A stretch of 64,000 nucleotides of DNA from Pseudomonas fluorescens HK44 (GTDB lineage: Bacteria; Pseudomonadota; Gammaproteobacteria; Pseudomonadales; Pseudomonadaceae), in assembly GCF_000217955.3 (NCBI RefSeq), contig NZ_AFOY02000015.1, positions 248,001 through 312,000 on the forward strand. Direction: 5' to 3'. The notes under the pieces are model-generated. The model was given only the letters and a program-made list of their open reading frames with translations, was not told the DNA's origin and ran no database searches. Position numbers and translations under genes: made by a program. Of this stretch, positions 45,009 to 52,732 are shown piece by piece (the first letter of the stretch is position 1; each line of letters starts with the position of its first letter).

Positions 45009-45094
45009 TTGCAGAACAGCGCTTTGTCCGTAGTCTTCACTGCATGTTGTGTTTGTTTGTACATAAACATCTATATGTAGTATCTGGAGGCCAA

Positions 45095-47110
45095 ATGCAG
45101 AGCACGCTGATCTCAGTTGGATGTAACCGCTTGCACAAGCGCGATGGCAGTCTGGTTGCCTTCGATGCCGACAAGATCCGTCAGGCGTTGATCGCTGCCG
45201 GCAAGGCAACCGGGGAGTACACCGACGTTGAAGTCGAAGGCCTGCTCGAAGCGGTACTCGCCCGATTGGAGAGGCTGCCAAGGCTGCATGTCGAGCAGAT
45301 CCAGGATCGTGTTGAGCGGGTGCTGATGGACGCCGGTTTTTTCCTCGCCATGCGCGCCTATATCGTTTATCGCGAACAGCACGGGCGTTTGCGTCGCGAC
45401 CGCCGGACCCTGGTCGAAGTGGCGACGTCGATGAACGAGTACCTGGACCGTGAAGACTGGCGGGTCCAGGCCAACGCCAATCAGGGCTACTCGCTGGGCG
45501 GGCTGGTGTTGAACGTGTCGGGCAAGGTCACCGCCAACTACTGGCTGGACGAGGTGTACAGCGAGGCGATCGGCCACGCTCATCGAGAGGCGGATTTGCA
45601 TGTACATGACCTGGACATGCTGGCCGGTTACTGCGCTGGCTGGTCGCTGCGCACCTTGTTGCATGAGGGCCTTAATGGTGTGCCCGGACGTGTTGAAGCC
45701 GGGCCGCCGAAGCACTTGAGCAGTGCCCTGGGGCAAATGGTGAATTTCCTCGGTACCCTGCAAAACGAATGGGCCGGCGCCCAGGCCTTCAGTTCGTTCG
45801 ATACCTACCTGGCGCCGTATGTGCGCAAGGACCAACTGAGCTATCCGGAGGTCCGCCAGGCGATCCAGGAGTTCATCTACAACCTCAATGTGCCGTCACG
45901 CTGGGGCACCCAGACGCCTTTCACCAATCTGACCTTCGACTGGGTGTGCCCGCAGGATCTGCGCGAGCAGATACCCGTCATCGGCGGGGAGGAAATGCCG
46001 TTTGCCTACGGCGACCTGCAAGTCGAAATGGATGTGCTCAACCGCGCCTACATCGAGGTGATGCAGGCTGGCGATGCGAAAGGGCGAGTGTTCACCTTTC
46101 CGATTCCGACCTACAACATCACCCATGACTTTCCATGGGACAGTGAAAACGCCGACCGTCTGTTCGAGATGACGGCGCGTTACGGTTTGCCTTACTTCCA
46201 GAACTTCCTCAATTCGGATCTGCAGCCCAATCAGGTGCGTTCGATGTGCTGCCGGTTGCAGCTGGATGTGCGCGAGTTGCTCAAGCGTGGCGGTGGCTTG
46301 TTTGGCTCGGCGGAACAGACCGGATCGCTCGGCGTAGTGACCATCAACTGCGCACGCCTGGGCTATGTGTTCAAGGGCGATACCGGCGGTTTGCTGAAGC
46401 GTCTGGACACGCTGATGGAGCTGGCGATGGAGAGCCTGGAGGTCAAGCGCAAGGTCATTGAGCACCACATGGATGCCGGTTTGTACCCTTACACCAAGCG
46501 GTATCTGGGCACCTTGCGCAACCATTTTTCCACCATCGGCCTCAATGGCCTGCATGAAATGCTGCGCAATTTCACCGGCGACAAAGAGGGCATGCACACC
46601 GAGCAGGGCCGCCAGTTTGCCCTGAAACTGCTGGACCATGTGCGCACCACCTTGCTGCGTTTTCAGGAAGAAACCGGTCATCTCTACAACCTGGAAGCGA
46701 CACCGGCGGAAGGCACTACCTATCGCTTCGCCAAGGAAGACCTCAAGCGCTACTCCGACATTCTCCAGGCAGGCACGACGCAAGCTCCGTATTACACCAA
46801 CTCCTCGCAACTGCCGGTGGACTACACCGATGACCCTTTCGAAGCCCTGGAGCTGCAAGACGAACTGCAATGCAAATACACCGGCGGCACGGTCCTGCAC
46901 CTGTACATGGCCGAGCGGATTTCCTCGACCCAAGCCTGCAAGCAACTGGTGCGCAAAGCTCTTGGGCGTTTCCGCCTGCCGTACCTGACCGTGACCCCGA
47001 CGTTCTCCATCTGCCCGGTGCACGGCTACCTCGATGGCGAGCATGAGTTCTGCCCCAAATGCGACGAGGCCCTGTTGCTACAAGAACAGAAAACCGGCGC
47101 TGTTCATTGA
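45095..47110 (+). CDS. nrdD: Anaerobic ribonucleoside-triphosphate reductase NrdD, main chain without the radical loop
   Basis: Class III ribonucleotide reductase makes deoxynucleotides without oxygen using a glycyl radical. The 671-residue product has an N-terminal ATP-cone (about 1-95), the barrel with R-S-M-C-C-R-L-Q-L-D, and a C-terminal zinc site with C-P-V-H-G-Y-L and C-P-K-C near 647-665. It stops before the R-V-x-G-Y glycyl-radical loop that closes E. coli NrdD. That loop is on the next gene (47143-47310). CTGGAGG precedes ATG 45095. Confidence 0.93.
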   Translation: MQSTLISVGCNRLHKRDGSLVAFDADKIRQALIAAGKATGEYTDVEVEGLLEAVLARLERLPRLHVEQIQDRVERVLMDAGFFLAMRAYIVYREQHGRLRRDRRTLVEVATSMNEYLDREDWRVQANANQGYSLGGLVLNVSGKVTANYWLDEVYSEAIGHAHREADLHVHDLDMLAGYCAGWSLRTLLHEGLNGVPGRVEAGPPKHLSSALGQMVNFLGTLQNEWAGAQAFSSFDTYLAPYVRKDQLSYPEVRQAIQEFIYNLNVPSRWGTQTPFTNLTFDWVCPQDLREQIPVIGGEEMPFAYGDLQVEMDVLNRAYIEVMQAGDAKGRVFTFPIPTYNITHDFPWDSENADRLFEMTARYGLPYFQNFLNSDLQPNQVRSMCCRLQLDVRELLKRGGGLFGSAEQTGSLGVVTINCARLGYVFKGDTGGLLKRLDTLMELAMESLEVKRKVIEHHMDAGLYPYTKRYLGTLRNHFSTIGLNGLHEMLRNFTGDKEGMHTEQGRQFALKLLDHVRTTLLRFQEETGHLYNLEATPAEGTTYRFAKEDLKRYSDILQAGTTQAPYYTNSSQLPVDYTDDPFEALELQDELQCKYTGGTVLHLYMAERISSTQACKQLVRKALGRFRLPYLTVTPTFSICPVHGYLDGEHEFCPKCDEALLLQEQKTGAVH

Positions 47111-47142
47111 TTTCGATTCACTCAACCGCAAGGAGCTTCATC

Positions 47143-47310
47143 ATGACTGCTTCGCAAATACTGCCCCAGGCTCAACGTCAACGCTGTGAAGTCTGGACTC
47201 GGGTGATGGGCTATCATCGGCCGGTATCGGCGTTCAATCCAGGCAAACAGTCCGAGCACCGCGAGCGGGTGCACTTCACTGAAAGCGCGGCGCTGGTCGG
47301 GCGCCAATGA
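47143..47310 (+). CDS. nrdD: Small glycyl-radical-domain subunit of NrdD
   Basis: AAGGAG seven bases before ATG 47143 opens a 55-residue frame. It holds R-C-E-V-W-T-R-V-M-G-Y-H-R-P-V-S and G-K-Q-S-E-H-R-E-R, the glycyl-radical loop of class III ribonucleotide reductases with the Gly in R-V-M-G-Y near residue 27. It is in a different frame from nrdD, 32 bases after its stop, and overlaps nrdG by four bases. It has its own start signals, so it is a separate subunit and not a sequencing frameshift. I believe the same split is found in other pseudomonads. Confidence 0.85.
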   Translation: MTASQILPQAQRQRCEVWTRVMGYHRPVSAFNPGKQSEHRERVHFTESAALVGRQ

Positions 47311-48002
47311 GTCGAACGCTTCGGGTTGGGGGCATGGTGCCCCTGACCACTATCGACTATCCGGGACAGCTCGCCTGCGTGTTGTTTTGCCAGGGTTGCG
47401 CCTGGCGTTGTCGTTATTGTCATAACCCGCAGCTGATTCCCCCTCGTGGCACCGAGGAAGTGGATTGGCGGCGGGTGTTGGCGTTTCTGCAACGCCGTCA
47501 GGACCTGCTCAATGCCGTGGTGTTCAGCGGCGGTGAGCCGACTCTGCAGGACGGCTTGCTCGGCGCCATGGATGAAGTGCGGGAAATGGGATTTCACATT
47601 GGCTTGCACAGCGCTGGCATCAAGCCTGCCGCCTTCGCCAAGGCACTGACCGGTGCTGATTGGGTCGGCTTCGATGTCAAGGCATTGCCCGAGGATTGCC
47701 AGGCCATCACCCGGGTCGAGGGCAGTGGAACGGCAAACTGGCGCAGCCTTGAGTATCTGTTGGCCAGTGGTGTGGACTACGAATGTCGCACCACCGTGCA
47801 TTGGCATCTGTTCGAGCCAGCGCGTCTGCTGATCCTGGCCAAACGCTTGAATGCACTTGGCGTCAAACGCTTCGCCGTGCAACTGGTTCGCACCGCGCGG
47901 ATGTTCGATCCGCTGTTGCCGAGCGTTTCGGCACAAGCCTTGCTGCCAGAGTTGTGGGAGGCCATGCGCGAGTTGTTCCCAGTCTTCGTGCTACGGGGGT
48001 AA
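47307..48002 (+). CDS. nrdG: NrdG, radical-SAM activase for NrdD
   Basis: NrdG forms the glycyl radical on NrdD with S-adenosylmethionine. The 231-residue product has G-C-A-W-R-C-R-Y-C-H-N near 31-41 (C-x3-C-x2-C), F-S-G-G-E-P near 73 and a radical-SAM barrel. It is longer than E. coli NrdG (about 154) and resembles the longer type used by many gammaproteobacteria and Firmicutes. It starts inside the end of the small glycyl-radical gene. Confidence 0.92.
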   Translation: MSRTLRVGGMVPLTTIDYPGQLACVLFCQGCAWRCRYCHNPQLIPPRGTEEVDWRRVLAFLQRRQDLLNAVVFSGGEPTLQDGLLGAMDEVREMGFHIGLHSAGIKPAAFAKALTGADWVGFDVKALPEDCQAITRVEGSGTANWRSLEYLLASGVDYECRTTVHWHLFEPARLLILAKRLNALGVKRFAVQLVRTARMFDPLLPSVSAQALLPELWEAMRELFPVFVLRG

Positions 48003-48183
48003 CGGGGGTTGGGGGAGCTCAAGCCCAGCCCCAGAACTGATGCCGGGCGCGAAAAATCTGCGCCCTTGCCAGGGCGAGTGAGAGGTGGATGCGCATAATG
48101 TCTTGCTGGGCACTAACGAGTAGGAACCCGAGTCTAGGAAGCCTTTCTGCTTACAATAATGGTTGTTATCAAGTTTCGAGTAC

Positions 48184-48543
48184 TTAAACCGAAGGCTCGT
48201 CACGTTGGTGAAAGCGCTGGGCTCGCTCAAGGCTGTGGGTCATCTGTGCCGCCGCATGAACGGTCAAGGGATGCTGGGTAAAACCGGGTCTGGGGGAAAT
48301 GTAGTCGGCCATTTTCCGGGCATTGGCGAGCTGACGTTCCGAGCCTTCTGCCAGCAGCGCGATGACCAGGTTTTCCAAGGCAATCACTCGGACACGCAAG
48401 TGAACCAGTTCGGCGTTGGTCAAGGCGGGCGGGGCGGTAAACGCGTCGCCATCGATGGATGTTGCTGCGTTTTGATCGTCCCATGTCGACAGGGTTGGAT
48501 GGTCTGGTGTCCCAACGTTTGGCAAAGGATTTTTATTGAGCAT
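48184..48543 (-). CDS. Hypothetical protein with a coiled-coil-like helix
   Basis: The 119-residue product is soluble. The middle (about 48-80: L-R-V-R-V-I-A-L-E-N-L-V-I-A-L-L-A) looks like an amphipathic helix; the ends are polar. GGAG nine bases before ATG 48543 decides the start. I do not recognise a family. It is divergent from the DUF3079 gene. The Anr/Dnr box in between points both ways, but it lies 83 bases from this ATG and 61 from that of DUF3079. Confidence 0.6.
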   Translation of the reverse strand: MLNKNPLPNVGTPDHPTLSTWDDQNAATSIDGDAFTAPPALTNAELVHLRVRVIALENLVIALLAEGSERQLANARKMADYISPRPGFTQHPLTVHAAAQMTHSLERAQRFHQRDEPSV

Positions 48544-48625
48544 GAGCGATGTCTCCAAGTCTGTTCAGCCGTTAGAAGCTTAGCTCCAGGATCGCGATAG
48601 GAGGGCAGTCGCTCGATGTCGATTC

Positions 48626-48639
48626 TTGATATCGATCAA
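48626..48639 (+). promoter_or_regulatory. Anr/Dnr box before the DUF3079 gene
   Basis: TTGAT-ATCG-ATCAA is perfect. TAGGTT at 48662-48667 lies 32 bases from its centre on the plus strand. The ATG follows at 48700. Confidence 0.75.
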
Positions 48640-48699
48640 GGATGGTTTTGCACAAAGGCTGTAGGTTGTAAAAACGTCTCTCAATGATCGGAGATCGAC

Positions 48700-48912
48700 A
48701 TGGCCAAGAACTTCCCCGTCAACCCCAAGCACCCCGAGCGGATCTGTTGGGGATGCGACCGGTATTGTCCAGCCAAGTCCCTGGCGTGCGGCAATGGCTC
48801 CGACCGTACGATGCATCCGGCCGAGCTGTTCGGGGAAGATTGGCATCTGCCTGGCGACTGGGGTATCGAGTCCCTCATCGTCACAGACAAGACAGAGAAT
48901 GATGGCGTCTAG
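48700..48912 (+). CDS. DUF3079 small cysteine protein
   Basis: The 70-residue product has the DUF3079 pattern: H-P-E-R-I-C-W-G-C-D-R-Y-C near 11-23, S-L-A-C-G-N-G near 27-33, then H-P-A-E-L-F-G-E-D-W-H. Four cysteines in the first half (16, 19, 23, 30) could hold a zinc or an iron-sulfur centre; this is inference. No function is known for the family. ATG 48700 is preceded by a weak GATCGACA. The perfect Anr/Dnr box before it suggests a role under low oxygen or NO. Confidence 0.82.
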   Translation: MAKNFPVNPKHPERICWGCDRYCPAKSLACGNGSDRTMHPAELFGEDWHLPGDWGIESLIVTDKTENDGV

Positions 48913-49035
48913 CGCAAGCCCAGAATGGTCGTACAGGCGCTGTTGCCAAGGATTCGCCTCTCTTTCCCAGTGAATGTTTTTTCAATGGTCAACTTGATAC
49001 TCGTCCCAATTCATCTGGTTGTCCGTCCGGAAGTC

Positions 49036-49065
49036 AAAAAACGCTGCTTATCGAGCGGCGTTTTT
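49036..49065. terminator. Bidirectional terminator
   Basis: AAAAACGC-TGCT-TATCG-AGCG-GCGTTTTT forms a stem with A and T tails on both sides. It can end the DUF3079 message and that of the pirin gene coming from the other side. Confidence 0.8.
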
Positions 49066-49160
49066 GTTTGTGCGTAAGCTGCGTAATGGGCGCTTTCAGT
49101 TTGATAACGCATTCCAATCCGTGAAGCCCGGGGGCACAGAGTCCCCCAGGCAAGTTACGG

Positions 49161-49883
49161 TCAAGGCATTTGCGGCAGCTCTTGCGGACGCAAATCAAAC
49201 ACCAGCACTTCGGCATTCACACCGTTGCTCAAGGTCAGCGCCTGCTCATCCCGGACCCGCACGCCATCGCCTTCCTGCAATTGCACGCCGTTGAGTTCGA
49301 CCTTGCCCCGGGCCACATGCACATAGGCGTAGCGATTGGCGGCGAGCGTGAGGCTGGCGCTTTCCTTGCCGTCGATGAGGCCGGCATAGACCCGGGCATC
49401 CTGACGCACCCGTAACGAACCGTTGGCCCCATCGGGGGAGATGATCAGTTGCAGGCGACCGCGTTTCTTCTGCGTGCTGAAGTGCTCTTGCTGATAACGC
49501 GGTTTGGCGCCGCTGACGTCCGGTACGATCCAGATTTGCAGGAAGTGCACCGGGCGGGTTGCCGAGTGATTGTATTCACTGTGGGCCACGCCGCTGCCGG
49601 CGCTCATCAATTGCACGTCGCCGGGGCGGATCACCGAACCCGTGCCTAAAGTGTCCTTGTGTTCCAGGGCACCTTCGAGCACATAGGAGAAAATCTCCAT
49701 GTCCTGGTGCGGGTGTTGGCCGAAGCCTTTACCGGCGGCCACGCGGTCATCGTTGATCACCAGCAGGTAGGAAAAACCCTGCTCCCGCGGGTTGCGGTAG
49801 TTGGCAAACGAAAAGGTATGGAACGACTTCAACCAACCGTGATTGGCCGCGCCGCGATCAGAGGCTTTGCGAAGGGTCAGCAT
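49161..49883 (-). CDS. Pirin-family bicupin protein
   Basis: The 240-residue product is a YhhW/pirin-type bicupin. The metal-site segment reads G-F-G-Q-H-P-H-Q-D-M-E near 54-64, with a later His/Glu pair in G-S-G-V-A-H-S-E near 96-103. Some relatives oxidise quercetin; others act as redox-sensitive cofactors. ATG 49883 follows GGAGATTTC. It is divergent from an AraC-type regulator at 50099 with 215 bases between. Confidence 0.88.
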   Translation of the reverse strand: MLTLRKASDRGAANHGWLKSFHTFSFANYRNPREQGFSYLLVINDDRVAAGKGFGQHPHQDMEIFSYVLEGALEHKDTLGTGSVIRPGDVQLMSAGSGVAHSEYNHSATRPVHFLQIWIVPDVSGAKPRYQQEHFSTQKKRGRLQLIISPDGANGSLRVRQDARVYAGLIDGKESASLTLAANRYAYVHVARGKVELNGVQLQEGDGVRVRDEQALTLSNGVNAEVLVFDLRPQELPQMP

Positions 49884-50098
49884 GATGAAATCTCCTGTTT
49901 GGGACGAGAGTTCGTCCGAGTGAGGAGAAGGTTAATGTTTATCGGTGAGTGCAATAAGTAGATGAAAATTGAAATACTGTCTCGATCAGGTTGACAGTTA
50001 TGTGAGCGGGTTCATGTATTCTTATTGTTACAAATGCCCATAATGTTCAGTGCTGACGCTACGTTTCCTATTTCTTTGATATCAGTGATTTCCAACCC

Positions 50099-51049
50099 AT
50101 GAAAACCGTGGCAATGGTGCTGTTTCCAGACTTTCTCCTGCTTGATATGGCCGGGCCCATGGAGGTGTTTTCCATCGCCAACCGTTATCTGGAGTCGGGC
50201 GACCGTTATCAGCTGTCGATGATCGGCACCGAACATGGCGCGTTGCGCGCATCCAACGGCGTCAGTGTTCAGGCCGATGTGCATATAGACCAGGCCTGCG
50301 ACAGCTATGACTTGCTGCTGGTGCCGGGCGGTCCGGGGGCCTACAACGAAAAACATCCACCGTTGCTCGACTGGCTGCGGGGCGCCGTCAGTCGGTCGGC
50401 CGGTTATGGCTCGATCTGCACGGGGGCGTTCATATTGGGGCATGCCGGTTTGCTGGACGGTTATCGGGTGACGACTCACTGGCATTACACGGAGCGGTTG
50501 ATTCGAGCCTTCCCCAAGGCGACGGTGAAGACCGATCAGATTTACGTCCAGGATCGCAACCTGATCAGCTCTGGCGGGGTCACCGCCGGCATCGACCTGG
50601 CACTGGCGGTGGTCGCTCAGGATCACGGCAAGAAAATCGCTCAGGACGTGGCCAAGGTCTTGCTGGTGGTGATGAAACGCCAGGGCGGACAGGCGCAATT
50701 CAGCCCGTTGATGGCTGCGGTGGCCCCTCAGGAAACGCCGGTGACCCGGGTGCAGAACCATGTGCTCGAACACCTTGATGAAGCCTTCAGCGTCGAACGC
50801 ATGGCCAGCCTGGCGAACATGAGTGCGCGGCATTTCGCCCGGGTGTTTGCCCGGGAAGTGAACATGACGCCCATGGAGTTTCTGCAAAGTGCGCGCATCG
50901 ATTGCGCCAGGAACCTGCTGGAAACCAGTGACCTGCCGCTCAAGACCGTTGCCTACAAGAGCGGCTTCGGCAGCGTGCGGCACATGCGTTTTCTGTTCGG
51001 TGAAAAACTGGGTCTGACTCCCGCCCAGTACCGCGAACAGTTCAGTTAG
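50099..51049 (+). CDS. GlxA-type AraC regulator with a DJ-1/PfpI domain
   Basis: The 316-residue product has an N-terminal glutamine-amidotransferase-like domain (about 1-170), with G-S-I-C-T-G-A-F near 103-110 at the nucleophile elbow. A C-terminal AraC double HTH follows (about 215-310: M-A-S-L-A-N-M-S-A-R-H-F-A-R-V-F and Y-K-S-G-F-G-S-V-R-H-M-R). This pairing is common in regulators of stress or nitrogen-compound metabolism. Target and ligand are unknown. The pirin gene upstream, read in the other direction, is a likely target. Confidence 0.88.
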   Translation: MKTVAMVLFPDFLLLDMAGPMEVFSIANRYLESGDRYQLSMIGTEHGALRASNGVSVQADVHIDQACDSYDLLLVPGGPGAYNEKHPPLLDWLRGAVSRSAGYGSICTGAFILGHAGLLDGYRVTTHWHYTERLIRAFPKATVKTDQIYVQDRNLISSGGVTAGIDLALAVVAQDHGKKIAQDVAKVLLVVMKRQGGQAQFSPLMAAVAPQETPVTRVQNHVLEHLDEAFSVERMASLANMSARHFARVFAREVNMTPMEFLQSARIDCARNLLETSDLPLKTVAYKSGFGSVRHMRFLFGEKLGLTPAQYREQFS

Positions 51050-51122
51050 AGCGTTCTTGTCCGTCCTGCGCACCGCAATGGCCGTGACGCTCCCTCCATC
51101 GCCGTTGTACCGTCACCCATGC

Positions 51123-51151
51123 CTGCCAAGATACTCGTGGACTCTTGGCAG
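51123..51151. repeat. Inverted repeat between two regulator genes
   Basis: CTGCCAAGA-N11-TCTTGGCAG is a perfect nine-base-pair repeat, 85 bases before the regulator at 51236. There is no T run. It may be an operator. Confidence 0.5.
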
Positions 51152-51235
51152 CGGAGGTGCGGGAACCTGGGCGAACTTGCGCAACGGATGATTCCGTAGC
51201 TTGAGTCGGGTCAGGTTTTGAGCGCGTGAACATGT

Positions 51236-52732
51236 ATGAACAGCCTCAGAGATTTAAACAGCGATACGGTACTGCGGTTCGGCCCCTACACGTTCCATCC
51301 GCGTCAACGGTTGGTCCTGGAAGGTGATCGGCCTCTGCACGTGGGGGGGCGGGCACTGGATATCCTCCAGGTACTGGTCGAGCGCGCGGGCAACGTGGTC
51401 AGCAAGGAAGAACTGATTGCCCACGTGTGGCCGACTTCGGTGGTCGAGGAAATCAACCTGCGCGTGCACATCGCTGCCCTGCGTCGGGCCCTCGGCGACG
51501 GTCAGAACGGGCGGTGCTACATCGTTAATATTCCCCAGTGCGGTTATAGCTTCATCGCCCCAGTGCAGCGCGAGTCGGACGGGATGCAGGCTTCGATCGA
51601 AACCGTTCAGCAGCCCCGGCACAACCTGCCGACACGGATCACGCCAGTGACCGGTCGAGATTCGATCGTTGGTAGTGTGGTCCGGCAGTTGCCGGTTTTC
51701 CGCTTCATGACCCTGGTCGGCCCTGCCGGCATCGGCAAGAGCACGGTGGCCTTGTGCGTGGCCGAACTGCTGTTGCAGCACTATAGCGATGGCGTCTGGA
51801 TCGTTGATCTGGCGGCAATCGATGACCCTGCGCGGCTCGTCGATTATCTGAGCCAGACTCTTGAACTGGACGTTGGCGTGGATGCGCTGGCGCAGCGGCA
51901 TGCATTGCTGGTGCTCGACAATTGCGAGCACGTGCTCGAACGTTGCCGATCGCTGGTGGAGGACCTATTGGTTTCGGCGCCACGGTTATCGATCCTGGTC
52001 ACCAGCCGCGAACCGCTGCGGGCGGCGAGGGAAGTGGTTCAGCGTTTGCCAGCCCTGGCGGTGCCGCCGATGTCGGCGCTGCATCGTGTTAGCGAGGCGA
52101 TGAGCTATTCGGCGGTGCAACTGTTTGTCAACCGTGCTCGTGCCCGCCAACAAGGGTTTGCTCTGCGTGAACAGGACCTCAAGGCTGTGCGGGAGATCTG
52201 TCGGCGCCTCGACGGTTTACCCCTGGCCATCGAACTGGCAGCGGCGCAGATCGATGCGCTGGCACTGGTTGGTCTGCGAGCTCAACTGGGCAACTGTTTT
52301 CAGCTGCTGACCCAAGGCCGGCGCACCGCCGTGCCACGGCATCAGACGCTCAAGGCCGCGCTGGACTGGAGCTATCAGCGGCTGAGCCCGCTGGAGCAGA
52401 CCGTGCTGCAGGGGCTGGCGGTGTTTAAAATAGCTTTTACTTTGGACGCAGCCATCGGCGTCATCAGTTGTGCGGTGCTGCGGCCCACCAGTCTGGCAGA
52501 GGTGATAGAACGGCTGGTGCTGAAATCGCTGTTGTCGGTTGAACAGGGCAATGGCATGACACGTTATCGGTTGCTCAACACGACCCGCACTTACGTACTG
52601 GAAAAGCTTGAACTGAGCGGATTGCGGCGAGTGTTTGAAATGCGTTATGCCCGCTACATCAGCCGGGCACGCTGGGTTTCAGGCCGGCCGGTATCGTTGC
52701 AACTCGTCGAGCAAACGGCGGACTTTGCTTAG
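51236..52732 (+). CDS. Winged-helix/NB-ARC-type ATPase regulator, C-terminus truncated
   Basis: The 498-residue product starts with an OmpR-type winged helix (about 12-108). An AAA/NB-ARC ATPase follows with Walker A G-P-A-G-I-G-K-S-T near 161-169 and Walker B L-L-V-L-D-N-C-E near 220. It is paralogous to the 931-residue protein at 52679-55474 but stops where that protein begins its tetratricopeptide-like half. Its last 17 codons run antisense over the paralogue's 3' end. This suggests a deletion that fused it there. A truncated regulator may still bind DNA. Confidence 0.75.
   Translation: MNSLRDLNSDTVLRFGPYTFHPRQRLVLEGDRPLHVGGRALDILQVLVERAGNVVSKEELIAHVWPTSVVEEINLRVHIAALRRALGDGQNGRCYIVNIPQCGYSFIAPVQRESDGMQASIETVQQPRHNLPTRITPVTGRDSIVGSVVRQLPVFRFMTLVGPAGIGKSTVALCVAELLLQHYSDGVWIVDLAAIDDPARLVDYLSQTLELDVGVDALAQRHALLVLDNCEHVLERCRSLVEDLLVSAPRLSILVTSREPLRAAREVVQRLPALAVPPMSALHRVSEAMSYSAVQLFVNRARARQQGFALREQDLKAVREICRRLDGLPLAIELAAAQIDALALVGLRAQLGNCFQLLTQGRRTAVPRHQTLKAALDWSYQRLSPLEQTVLQGLAVFKIAFTLDAAIGVISCAVLRPTSLAEVIERLVLKSLLSVEQGNGMTRYRLLNTTRTYVLEKLELSGLRRVFEMRYARYISRARWVSGRPVSLQLVEQTADFA

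Noticed and set aside
45896..47044. Minus-strand open frame of 382 codons opposite nrdD
   Set aside because: Shadow frame with no family match.
47059..47142. Upstream extension of the small glycyl-radical frame, suggesting a frameshifted full nrdD
   Set aside because: The small gene has AAGGAG at ideal distance from ATG 47143 and follows a clean stop; the extension lies in nrdD coding sequence in another frame.
48043..48063. GGGCGC-N9-GCGCCC hairpin after nrdG as terminator
   Set aside because: No T run; kept out for lack of support.
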